Source: an uncultured Bacilli bacterium (GTDB taxonomy: Bacteria > Bacillota_I > Bacilli_A > RFN20 > CAG-826). From it: a DNA stretch of 64,000 bases. Below are positions 27,977-35,676 of this stretch, in pieces. How positions within the stretch are numbered: the stretch's first letter is position 1; the number at the start of each line of letters is the position of its first letter. The position numbers were made by a program, and so were the translations under genes. The stretch covers positions 148,593-212,592 of the forward strand of contig CAKPBC010000003.1 of assembly GCA_934140155.1 (NCBI GenBank). Reading direction: 5' to 3'. The notes beneath the pieces are model-generated. The model searched no databases, was not told the DNA's origin, and was given only the letters and a program-made list of their open reading frames with translations.

Positions 27977-28729
27977 CTATTTTGCTAAATTATTGATAAT
28001 ATTTTCTTCATTTAATATTTTTAAATGATTAACATAGTAGTTATTATTGTAACGATAAAGTACTAATTTATCATTAATTTTATCTTTAAATTGGATATTT
28101 GGTTTATAAATAAGTCGCTCACATAAAAATTTTTTATAATCTTTTTTAATATTTATCACATTTTTTATTCCAAAGAATATAAGCATTATGGCAAAAACTA
28201 ATTGATGTATTTTTATTAAAACACCTGATAGTATGATAGCAATAATTAATCCAAATAAAGCGTTAATTTTAATAGCTTTATATTCATCAAATATACTACT
28301 TAAAAATATCTTTAAAATTTTACCTCCATCAAGTGGTTCAATTGGTAATAAATTAAATAGCATAATAAAAAAATTAGCTTGCATTAATTCTAAATATATG
28401 TCTTTAGTAATAAAACTATTGATTGTAACAAATTTTATAATAGCACTAGTAAAAAAGAATGATAAAGGACCAAGTAATAAAATAATTAATTGTTCTATTC
28501 TTGGTGCATATTCTAAGTCACTAATACCAGCAAAACACCCAATAGGTAAAATACTAATATTTTTTATTTTTAAATTAAAAATTCGCGCTGCAAAAACATG
28601 AAATAATTCATGAAATAATCCAATTAAAAATAAGATAATAACAAAAGAAAATCGCTTTTCAATAATGCTAAAAGCGATATATGCGATTGTTAATGGATGA
28701 ACACTAAAATTAACTAATTGCTTCTTCAT
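27977..28729 (-). CDS. spoIVFB: SpoIVFB-like site-2 membrane metalloprotease
   Basis: This 250-residue polytopic protein belongs to peptidase family M50B. The zinc motif HELFH (40-44) lies in a membrane helix, and the third ligand Asp134 is in NLLPIEPLDGG. Both are intact, so it should be active. SpoIVFB in Bacillus cleaves pro-sigma-K inside the mother cell. The gene overlaps the SpoIVFA-like gene by 20 bases and lies just before rplU, exactly as in B. subtilis. A C-terminal soluble domain (about 195-250) resembles the CBS-like region only in position. Confidence 0.88.
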   Translation of the reverse strand: MKKQLVNFSVHPLTIAYIAFSIIEKRFSFVIILFLIGLFHELFHVFAARIFNLKIKNISILPIGCFAGISDLEYAPRIEQLIILLLGPLSFFFTSAIIKFVTINSFITKDIYLELMQANFFIMLFNLLPIEPLDGGKILKIFLSSIFDEYKAIKINALFGLIIAIILSGVLIKIHQLVFAIMLIFFGIKNVINIKKDYKKFLCERLIYKPNIQFKDKINDKLVLYRYNNNYYVNHLKILNEENIINNLAK

Positions 28730-29234
28730 AATTAATTAACGTATTATTCTTTTTAAAAATTACTTTGAATTGTTTTTTATAACTAGCAATATTATCTCCC
28801 GAATTTAAAGTTTCATTTTCTTTTACATTTAAATCAAGTAAATCATAATAATAAGCATCAACATCATTATCATAATGAATAAGAACAAAATAGTTATCAT
28901 TGTCTTTGGATACTTTACTAACACTTCCGCTTCTTAAAGCAAGCACGCTATTACCTTCACATTTATAATAATTGTTAGAAATATGAATATACTTTACATT
29001 TGCATCAACTTTACTTGCGGATTCTTCATTTTTAAAAACGGCTAAAAAATCTTCAAATTTTTCATTGATTGTTGTAAATGATATTCCAAATATCTCACCT
29101 TCTGGATTATATTTTGCGTATATTAATCCGCCCATACAAATTGATACTAATAATAAGAATGAAATGACAAATACATATAAACCATTAAATCGATGTACTT
29201 TTCTTTCTTTGACTTCTCTAACTTGATTTTCCAT
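28710..29234 (-). CDS. spoIVFA: SpoIVFA-like regulator with degenerate LytM domain
   Basis: A cytosolic basic N-terminus (1-15), one membrane helix (about 19-41) and an outside domain ending in a LytM/M23-like fold (LALRSGSVSKVSKDNDNYFVLIHYDNDVDAYY). The zinc ligands of true M23 peptidases are not evident, as in SpoIVFA. In Bacillus SpoIVFA holds SpoIVFB inactive at the forespore membrane. Assignment rests mostly on position between minD and spoIVFB and on this layout. Confidence 0.75.
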   Translation of the reverse strand: MENQVREVKERKVHRFNGLYVFVISFLLLVSICMGGLIYAKYNPEGEIFGISFTTINEKFEDFLAVFKNEESASKVDANVKYIHISNNYYKCEGNSVLALRSGSVSKVSKDNDNYFVLIHYDNDVDAYYYDLLDLNVKENETLNSGDNIASYKKQFKVIFKKNNTLINYEEAIS

Positions 29235-29251
29235 ATTATCACCATTAAATA

Positions 29252-30019
29252 TTATGACTTAGATAGCGTTTTAATGAATCTAGACACAAAATTCGGCTTA
29301 GAAATTACTTCTTCCTTGCCAAGAATCTTATTTGATAAGTTTTTAAACGCTATATCAGCATCAGAATTTTTAGTAATTAATAAGCCATAGTTTTGTTCTG
29401 ACTTAATATCTTTACTTTCAGGAATTTTGGCAATTATTTCAACATCCATTATTCGCTCTACTTCCGCTAAAGAAAGTTGACTTTCATCGCGTTTGTTGTA
29501 GCGGTTTATAACTAATTTTATATCATTAATTTGATTGTTTTTTAATAAGCCGATTACTTTATCACCATCGCGTAAAGATGTTTTATCTAATGTTAATACC
29601 ACTATTGCTTCTTTAGCGTTTTTAATAGCGTTAAAAAAACCTTTTTCAATTCCAGCCGGTGAATCAATAATAATATAATCAAAATCAGCATTTAGTTGAT
29701 TAACAATTGATGTCATATAATTTTCATTAATATCAGTAACTTCAATGCGTAATGATGCTGGTAATAAATATAGCAAAGGTGAAACTTTATCTTGCACTAA
29801 TGCTTGTTTGATTGTTGCGCGTCCTTTTACAATATCTTCTAAGTCATAAATTACACGTGATTCAAGTCCCAAAACTACATCTAAATTTTTTAACCCTAAA
29901 TCTGCATCAATAAGTACAACCTTTTCTCCGTTTTTTGCTAAATATCTGCCTAATAAACTAGAGACAGTTGTCTTTCCTACTCCGCCTTTACCACTAGTAA
30001 CCACAATAACTCTTGCCAT
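29252..30019 (-). CDS. minD: Septum site-determining ATPase MinD
   Basis: MinD (255 residues) is a deviant Walker ATPase that binds the membrane and recruits MinC to block FtsZ rings away from midcell. The P loop KGGVGKTT (11-18), the DADLGLKNLD switch and IDSPAGIEKGF are intact. The last residues FVSRFIKTLSKS form an amphipathic membrane-targeting helix. It overlaps minC by one base. Confidence 0.96.
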   Translation of the reverse strand: MARVIVVTSGKGGVGKTTVSSLLGRYLAKNGEKVVLIDADLGLKNLDVVLGLESRVIYDLEDIVKGRATIKQALVQDKVSPLLYLLPASLRIEVTDINENYMTSIVNQLNADFDYIIIDSPAGIEKGFFNAIKNAKEAIVVLTLDKTSLRDGDKVIGLLKNNQINDIKLVINRYNKRDESQLSLAEVERIMDVEIIAKIPESKDIKSEQNYGLLITKNSDADIAFKNLSNKILGKEEVISKPNFVSRFIKTLSKS

Positions 30020-30513
30020 TATAATGCCTCCATTTCATCGTGATTTATAATTCTTTTGCTAGCTGTGAATACTTTTTTTCTTCCATAGCTATCAATAAAA
30101 ATCGCATTAGTAAATTTATCAGCATAAATTGAGGAATTATCATCTAATAAATAGATATTTCCTTTAACATCACCAATAAAAACAATGTTACTTTTAATGT
30201 ATAAATTGGCATCTTTATTAACATTGCCAATCACTATTAATGGTTCATTAAAATATACTTCTTCTCCAGCATGGATAATGGTTTTATGAGTATTGGTCTT
30301 TTTTTCTTTTTCATATTTAATCATTTTTAAATATGCACTTTTATAATCATAAAAAGATAACAATACTAATTTAAAAAAAGATTTAGTTGGTTTTTTAGAA
30401 AACACTAAACATATTTCCTTTTTCTTTTTGTCAAATATTCTCTCTTCTAAATATTTGTTAATTGTCGTTAAAGCTAATTCTTCATCGTTATTATTAATAA
30501 CAAGCGTCTCCAT
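30019..30513 (-). CDS. minC: Septum site-determining protein MinC, divergent
   Basis: This 164-residue protein is shorter than typical MinC (about 220-230). The C-terminal beta-helix is recognisable (HAGEEVYFNEPLIVIGNVNKDANLYIKSN and FIGDVKGNIYLLD). The N-terminal FtsZ-inhibiting domain is short or strongly diverged, and the usual RSGQ motif is not seen. Position directly before minD supports the call. The ATG at 30511-30513 follows GAGGTG by seven bases. The mreBCD genes that usually precede minC are absent. Confidence 0.75.
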   Translation of the reverse strand: METLVINNNDEELALTTINKYLEERIFDKKKKEICLVFSKKPTKSFFKLVLLSFYDYKSAYLKMIKYEKEKKTNTHKTIIHAGEEVYFNEPLIVIGNVNKDANLYIKSNIVFIGDVKGNIYLLDDNSSIYADKFTNAIFIDSYGRKKVFTASKRIINHDEMEAL

Positions 30514-30564
30514 AATAATGCACCTCACTTACTAGATTAAACCATAATCAAGTGTCGAAAAGTG

Positions 30565-31239
30565 TCATATAAGAGCTTGATCTTTAAAAGAAAAATATTC
30601 TTGATTTCCAAAGATAATATGGTCTAATAAACGAATAGAAAATTCTTTAGTTTTCTTTTTGATCACATTAGTCATGGCAATATCTTCTTTACTAGGTTTA
30701 GCGTTACCAAAAGGATGATTATGTATCAAGATAAATTTAGTGGCGTTTGCTTTTAAAAGTAAGGATATTAACACGCGAAAATCTAAATTTACGGAATCAA
30801 AACTTCCTTTTGCTACCACGACTTCTTTAATAACAATGTTTGAAGTTGAAAGTATAAGTATTAATACTTCTTCTTGATTTAAGTTATTAAATTTCGACTT
30901 TAACATTAAATAAACATCTTCACTTGAAGAAATTTTTCTTTTTTGTTCAACTTTTAAATGCTCAATTCTTTTATTTAATTCAAAAACCGCTAATAAGGTA
31001 ATCGCTTTTGCACTACTTATCCCTTTAAAATCAATTAACTCTTCATAACTTAATGACGATAAATTAATTAATCCTCCCTTATCTAATAAATTATTTGCTA
31101 CTTCTAGTGCACTGCTACCGACTGTACCGCACAAAATAAGTATGGCAAGTAACTCTGCATTAGATAATGTTGCAATGCCATACTTTTTTGCTTTTTCGCG
31201 CGGTCTTTCATTAATAGGAATATTTTTAATTTTTCCCAT
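30565..31239 (-). CDS. radC: RadC/JAB-domain protein
   Basis: This 224-residue RadC-family (DUF2466) protein has an N-terminal helix-hairpin-helix-like region (SYEELIDFKGISSAKAITLLAVFEL) and a C-terminal MPN/JAB metal site HNHPFGNAKPSKED. The role of the family is unsettled; DNA repair was proposed, then doubted. Its ATG (31237-31239) overlaps the TAA of the upstream peptide gene as TAATG, so the two are translationally coupled. An upstream TTG lacks a ribosome site. Confidence 0.93.
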   Translation of the reverse strand: MGKIKNIPINERPREKAKKYGIATLSNAELLAILILCGTVGSSALEVANNLLDKGGLINLSSLSYEELIDFKGISSAKAITLLAVFELNKRIEHLKVEQKRKISSSEDVYLMLKSKFNNLNQEEVLILILSTSNIVIKEVVVAKGSFDSVNLDFRVLISLLLKANATKFILIHNHPFGNAKPSKEDIAMTNVIKKKTKEFSIRLLDHIIFGNQEYFSFKDQALI

Positions 31240-31415
31240 TATTCCCAAGTGAATTTAAAGCCACCAGGGAAAGTAGCGTTACCACCTTTAGAAACAAAGA
31301 TACGATAAACAACAACTGTTGCCAAAGCAATAGCTAATATGGCCATAACTGTAGCAATAGTTATGGCTTCGCCACCAGTGATAATAGATAATTCTTCATC
31401 ATTTAATCGTTTCAT
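31239..31415 (-). CDS. Double-glycine leader peptide, bacteriocin/pheromone-like
   Basis: The 58-residue product begins MKRLNDEELSIITGG, a double-glycine leader (LxxEEL-x-x-I-x-GG) of the type removed by C39-peptidase ABC exporters. The predicted mature part of 43 residues is one hydrophobic helix followed by a glycine/aromatic tail (KGGNATFPGGFKFTWE). No immunity gene or C39 exporter was found in the window. AGGAGG lies seven bases before the ATG but inside a strong hairpin. Its stop overlaps the start of radC. It could be a class II bacteriocin, a signal peptide, or an unrelated membrane peptide with a chance GG. Confidence 0.7.
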   Translation of the reverse strand: MKRLNDEELSIITGGEAITIATVMAILAIALATVVVYRIFVSKGGNATFPGGFKFTWE

Positions 31416-31445
31416 AAAAAAACCTCCTATTATCTTATAGGAGGT
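31416..31445 (-). terminator. valS terminator hairpin that also contains the ribosome site of the GG-leader gene
   Basis: ACCTCCTAT on the minus-strand 5' arm (31437-31445) pairs perfectly with ATAGGAGGT (31422-31430) over a six-base loop, followed by seven T (31416-31422) and then directly ATG (31413-31415). It has all features of an intrinsic terminator for valS, 26 bases after its stop. The AGGAGG in the 3' arm is the only ribosome site for the next gene. Confidence 0.8.
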
Positions 31446-31471
31446 CAAAACTTAATTTTCGAATAAAATAA

Positions 31472-34072
31472 TTATAATTTTTCAATCTTTTTTTGAATTG
31501 CTTCTAATTTGTCTTGATAATTAGCAAGCTTTTCTTTTTCTTCATTTACTTTCTTTTCTGGAGCTTTGTTAACGAAGTTAGGATTATTAAGCATTTTTTC
31601 GCAGCGACTAATCTCTGACTTCGTTTTTTCAAGTTCAGCATTAAGTTTATTAAGCAAAGCCACTTTATCAATATTATCTTCAACACCAAATTGCACTAAT
31701 AGATAAATGAATAAGTTATAATTTTGTAACGCTTCTTCTTTTTCTTCAAAAATAATGTTACTAGCAAAAGTAAATCTTGTTAAGTAAGGAATATATTTTT
31801 TATAAAGTGCTTTTGGATCATAAATATGTAAAGTTATTGAAGCATTGGGAGCTAAATCATTTTCAACTTTGTAATTTCTAATATCTTTAATAAGATTAAA
31901 TAAAGTTGTTACTTCTTCAATTGCTCCTTTATCAATAAATGTATTGTCTACTTCTGGATAACTTGCTAGCATAATTGAATCTAAATGTTCTGGTAAGTTT
32001 AAGTAAAGTTCTTCTGCTACAAATGGAGTATAAGGATAAATCATCATAATGATACCTTGTAATACTTTAAATAATACTTGTTTGGTAATATCTTTTTGAG
32101 CTTCATTATCGCCATTTAAAGTAACTTTAGCCATTTCTAAGTACCAAGAACAGAAATCATCGTAGACAAAGTTATATAAGTGTGTTGAAGCATTTCCTAA
32201 TTCAAAGCGATCCATATTAGCGGTAACTGCTTCAATAGTCATTTGAAGTTTAGACATAATATAACGATCTAATGGATTTAACTCTTCTAATGTAATTGGA
32301 TGAGATTTAAAATTATCACCTAAATTAGCTAATACGAATCTAGCCGCATTCCAAATCTTGTTAATGTAATTAGCGCTACTCTCGACTTTTTCTTCAATAT
32401 AACGTGAATCTTGTCCTGGTGTACCTGTTGTAGTAATAAAGTATCTTAATGCATCTGCACCATATTTATTAATAACATCAATTGGATCAACACCATTACC
32501 AAGTGATTTAGACATCTTACGTCCTAATGGATCACGAATTAAACCATGAATTAATACTTTTTCAAATGGCGGTTTTTTCGTAAATTCTAAGCTTTGGAAA
32601 ATCATTCTTGATACCCAGAAGAAAATAATATCATAAGCAGTAACCATTAAATCTAATGGGAAATAACGTTCATAATCGCTTGTTTTATTAGGCCATCCTA
32701 ATGTAGTAAATGGCCACAAAGCAGATGAGAACCATGTATCTAATACATCTTCATCTTGGACATAATTTTCTATATCTATTGGTGGTTCTTCGCTAACAAC
32801 AACAGCACCAGTTACTTTATGATAGTAAGCTGGAATACGATGTCCCCACCAAAGTTGACGAGAAATACACCAGTCATCGACTTTTTCCATCCAACTAGTA
32901 AATACTTTGTTAAATCTTTCTGGGAAGAATTCAATAGCATTTGACCCTTCTTGATTTTTAAGTGCTTGTTCTGCTAAAGGACGCATCTTAACAAACCATT
33001 GTTTAGATAAGTAAGGTTCAACAACCGCGTCACTTCTTTCACTATGACCAACTTGGTGGACCATTTTTTCAATTTTAATCAAGTTTCCATCTTTTTTGAT
33101 ATCTTCCACTAATTGTTTACGGCATTCAAAACGATCTAAGCCTTGATATTTGCCACATAATTCATTCATCGTGGCATCGGGATTCATAATGATAATTGGT
33201 TTTTGATGAAACTTTTCGCCAATCTTAAAGTCATTTGGATCATGAGCAGGTGTACATTTCATTGCGCCTGTACCAAATTCAATATCAACGTATTCATCAC
33301 CTAAAATAGGAATTATTTCTCCATTCGCGGGATTAATAACACTTTGTCCGATTAAATCTTTATAACGCTCATCTTTTGGATTAACAATGACACAAGTATC
33401 ACCAAACATAGTTTCTGGTCTAGTTGTTGCTACTTCTAAATATTTATCAGAGTTAACGATTTTATATTTAAAATAGAAGAATTCGCCTTCATCATCTTTA
33501 TAAATAACTTCAATATTAGATAAAGCTGTTTTTTGTACTGGATCCCAGTTAATAATACGTTCTCCTTGATAAATTAATCCTTTATTATATAAATCAACGA
33601 ACACTTTTCTAACAGCCTTATTTAATCCTTCATCAAGTGTAAATCTTTCGCGCGAATAATCTAGCGAAAGTCCCATAATAGCCCATTGTTTATGAATAGA
33701 ATCAGCGTATTCTTTCTTCCATTCCCAAGCTTTTTCTAAGAACTTTTCTCTTCCTAAATCATAACGAGAAATTCCTTCAGCACGTAATTTAGCTTCTACT
33801 TTAGCTTGTGTAGCAATTCCAGCATGGTCCATGCCAGGAACCCATAAAACATCAAAACCTTTAGCTTTTTTATATCTTGCAATAATATCTTGCATTGTTG
33901 TATTTGAAGCATGACCTAAATGCAATTTACCAGTTACATTTGGTGGAGGAATAACCATTGAGAATTTAGTTTTAGTTAAATCTTCTCCTGCTTTAAAATA
34001 GCCTTTGTTTTTCCAGTTTTCGTATTTTCCTGCTTCAACTTCTTTTGGATTATATCTTGTTGATAATGCCAT
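31472..34072 (-). CDS. valS: Valyl-tRNA synthetase
   Basis: This class I synthetase (866 residues) charges tRNA-Val. The HIGH-type motif is PNVTGKLHLGHA, and KMSKS is GRKMSKSLGNG. The editing domain and the anticodon-binding domain are present, as is the C-terminal coiled coil (LNKLNAELEKTKSEISRCEK). The ATG at 34070-34072 lies seven bases after AAAGGAG; an ATG two codons earlier touches that site. Controlled by its own T-box. Confidence 0.97.
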   Translation of the reverse strand: MALSTRYNPKEVEAGKYENWKNKGYFKAGEDLTKTKFSMVIPPPNVTGKLHLGHASNTTMQDIIARYKKAKGFDVLWVPGMDHAGIATQAKVEAKLRAEGISRYDLGREKFLEKAWEWKKEYADSIHKQWAIMGLSLDYSRERFTLDEGLNKAVRKVFVDLYNKGLIYQGERIINWDPVQKTALSNIEVIYKDDEGEFFYFKYKIVNSDKYLEVATTRPETMFGDTCVIVNPKDERYKDLIGQSVINPANGEIIPILGDEYVDIEFGTGAMKCTPAHDPNDFKIGEKFHQKPIIIMNPDATMNELCGKYQGLDRFECRKQLVEDIKKDGNLIKIEKMVHQVGHSERSDAVVEPYLSKQWFVKMRPLAEQALKNQEGSNAIEFFPERFNKVFTSWMEKVDDWCISRQLWWGHRIPAYYHKVTGAVVVSEEPPIDIENYVQDEDVLDTWFSSALWPFTTLGWPNKTSDYERYFPLDLMVTAYDIIFFWVSRMIFQSLEFTKKPPFEKVLIHGLIRDPLGRKMSKSLGNGVDPIDVINKYGADALRYFITTTGTPGQDSRYIEEKVESSANYINKIWNAARFVLANLGDNFKSHPITLEELNPLDRYIMSKLQMTIEAVTANMDRFELGNASTHLYNFVYDDFCSWYLEMAKVTLNGDNEAQKDITKQVLFKVLQGIIMMIYPYTPFVAEELYLNLPEHLDSIMLASYPEVDNTFIDKGAIEEVTTLFNLIKDIRNYKVENDLAPNASITLHIYDPKALYKKYIPYLTRFTFASNIIFEEKEEALQNYNLFIYLLVQFGVEDNIDKVALLNKLNAELEKTKSEISRCEKMLNNPNFVNKAPEKKVNEEKEKLANYQDKLEAIQKKIEKL

Positions 34073-34089
34073 ATTCATTCTCCTTTCAA

Positions 34090-34273
34090 TAAAAAAACGT
34101 CCCCAATAAGGACGTTAATAACGCGGTACCACCTTAATTTGTACTTTTTAAATAAAATACACACTTCGTTTTGCTTTTAACGCAAGCAACGTCATTTCCA
34201 TGAAGACTCATAAGCGACCTTCATATCTAACTTATTCTCATTTGCACCAACCATGAGACTCTCTAAATAAGTA
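34090..34273 (-). promoter_or_regulatory. T-box riboswitch upstream of valS
   Basis: The T-box core AAGGTGGTACCGCG is at 34122-34135. The terminator AACGTCC...GGACGTT plus T run lies at about 34091-34115. In stem I the sequence GAAGGTCGCTTATGAG contains GTC (34216-34218) followed by a purine, a valine specifier, matching the gene. Confidence 0.93.
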
Positions 34274-34302
34274 TCAATATTACTCCTCTTAATCAATGTC
34301 AA
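34274..34302 (-). promoter_or_regulatory. Promoter of valS
   Basis: Consensus TTGACA (34297-34302) and TATTGA (34274-34279) lie 17 bases apart on the minus strand, upstream of the T-box. Confidence 0.65.
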
Positions 34303-34464
34303 GCACATTATAATGTAATTAGAAAAAATTCGCAATAATTTTCAATATTTATCGTGTTTTGTGTTAATAAAAAGAAAAGAATTAAGTTTTTAAACGAAAA
34401 ACAAAAAACCTGTCACTATTATTAATGAGCAGATGAAAAAGTCTGCCGGTTAGGAGGAAAAATA

Positions 34465-34500
34465 GTGTTTGTCGTTATCAAGGGAGATGTATTTACTTGA
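34465..34500 (+). other. Possible 11-codon leader frame before the hydrophobic peptide
   Basis: A GTG preceded at ideal spacing by TAGGAGGAAAAATA opens a frame of 11 codons ending in TGA. This is the strongest ribosome site in the stretch 34303-34728, yet the frame is too short to be a typical gene. It could be a leader peptide whose translation controls the peptide at 34531. Confidence 0.3.
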
Positions 34501-34530
34501 TAATGTTGGTACTTAGTTATATATCTGAGC

Positions 34531-34605
34531 ATGGAATTTTTATTATTCATAGCTCTAGTAATAATTCTTGTCTTAGTGACAGACGGAAAAAAGCATAAAA
34601 AATAG
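34531..34605 (+). CDS. Candidate 24-residue hydrophobic peptide, type I toxin-like
   Basis: The frame encodes MEFLLFIALVIILVLV, a membrane helix, followed by a short polar tail with five Lys/His in the last six residues. That pattern fits small membrane toxins of type I toxin-antitoxin systems in Firmicutes. The putative message has a hairpin GCAGA/TCTGC (34429-34446), and CTGTCACTA (34410-34418) can pair perfectly with TAGTGACAG (34574-34582) inside the coding region; such long-range pairing is known for toxin messages. A terminator follows at 34646-34680. No ribosome site directly precedes the ATG and no antisense promoter was identified, so the call is tentative. Confidence 0.42.
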   Translation: MEFLLFIALVIILVLVTDGKKHKK

Positions 34606-34645
34606 TAACTAACGTTACCGACACTAGTAAATATTTCTCTTAATT

Positions 34646-34680
34646 AAAAGGCCAGTGACTAGCACTCACTGACCTTTTTC
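34646..34680. terminator. Bidirectional terminator between peptide locus and ABC operon
   Basis: GGCCAGTGA (34650-34658) and TCACTGACC (34666-34674) form a nine-base stem with one C-A mismatch on the plus strand, or fully paired with a G-U on the minus strand. T-rich flanks exist on both sides (TTTTT plus; TTTTAATT minus). It can end both the plus-strand peptide transcript and the minus-strand ABC operon. Confidence 0.75.
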
Positions 34681-34728
34681 GCTACCGACACTATTAGTTT
34701 ATGCTAGAAAATGATAAATTACAATAGT

Positions 34729-35667
34729 TTAATTACAAAATAGCTTAAATTTTGCAAGTTTTTGAGTAAAATCAAATTTAATAAAGCTAAAGCCATAATC
34801 TTCAAGTAAATATATTCCCATCAGCAATTTAGCATCTAATTTATGATTAGAATATTGTTCTATTTCTTTAAAAGTTACTTCTTCCTTACCTTCGTTAAAA
34901 GCTTTTAATAAGTATCCTGATAAATCAGCATATGCTTCTTTTTCAAGAGTAAAATCTAATAGATTTGGATCAATTAAATTTATAAAGAATCGTATAATAT
35001 TTCCCAAACAATCAAAACTATTATTTTCTTTAAAATATGCATATATGAGCGCATTAATAGTTTCTTTCATATAATTAATATCAATCACTTGATTTCTGTT
35101 TTTTATAAATCTATAGAGATTATAATGATCAAATATTAATTGATAATGTTCATCAGTCATAAATTCTTTTGTAATTTCTTGAATATCAATTATTGTACTA
35201 CTATCATCATAAAAAAGATTAGATAATGTGAACTGAATTAATTGTTCACCCATAAAGGCAATATTCTTTTTTTCACTTTCCATATTTGAAATCCAATCAA
35301 AAGCAATTTTTTTAGTATTATCAAAAGCATTGATATATGTTCTCTTTAATAAAAACTCTAAAAATAAATCATCAAATTTAGCTAAATCATCGTTTTCATT
35401 ATACTCATAAAAATTAACGCTAGAATAGTTACTTAGATCTGTATATCTTTGATTAAATAATATCAAATATATATTTGATGTCGCGATTGGACGTGACCTA
35501 CGAAAATCTAATTCTAGTAATACGTGATTGGTTTTTGATACCGCTAATAAAAATGGTAAGTCACTTTTAAATTCATTAAAATTTTTATAAGTTCTTTCTT
35601 CATTATTATCGCTATTTTTAATAATGACATTTTTAGGATAACTATTCTTTAATATAAATAATTGCAT
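34729..35667 (-). CDS. Hypothetical soluble protein of the ABC operon
   Basis: This 312-residue protein shows no signal peptide or membrane helix and no family I recognise. It is rich in Asp, Asn, Phe and Tyr. The first half looks alpha/beta (MQLFILKNSYPKNVIIKN, HVLLELDFRRSRP), the second half helical. It starts ten bases after the fused ABC gene ends, so it belongs to that operon. A cytosolic partner or regulator of the transporter is possible but unproven. The ATG at 35665-35667 follows AGGAAA at good spacing. Confidence 0.65.
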   Translation of the reverse strand: MQLFILKNSYPKNVIIKNSDNNEERTYKNFNEFKSDLPFLLAVSKTNHVLLELDFRRSRPIATSNIYLILFNQRYTDLSNYSSVNFYEYNENDDLAKFDDLFLEFLLKRTYINAFDNTKKIAFDWISNMESEKKNIAFMGEQLIQFTLSNLFYDDSSTIIDIQEITKEFMTDEHYQLIFDHYNLYRFIKNRNQVIDINYMKETINALIYAYFKENNSFDCLGNIIRFFINLIDPNLLDFTLEKEAYADLSGYLLKAFNEGKEEVTFKEIEQYSNHKLDAKLLMGIYLLEDYGFSFIKFDFTQKLAKFKLFCN

Positions 35668-35676
35668 ATTCATTTC

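Noticed and set aside
34503..34598. A 31-codon plus-strand frame starting at the TGATAATG junction before the hydrophobic peptide
   Set aside because: It lacks a clear ribosome site and encodes a mixed, uncharacteristic sequence; the overlapping hydrophobic frame is more protein-like.
34650..34674. GAGTGCTAG/TAGCACTC-like bases resembling a CIRCE heat-shock element
   Set aside because: The second CIRCE arm is missing and the bases are the loop and stem of a terminator; no chaperone gene follows.
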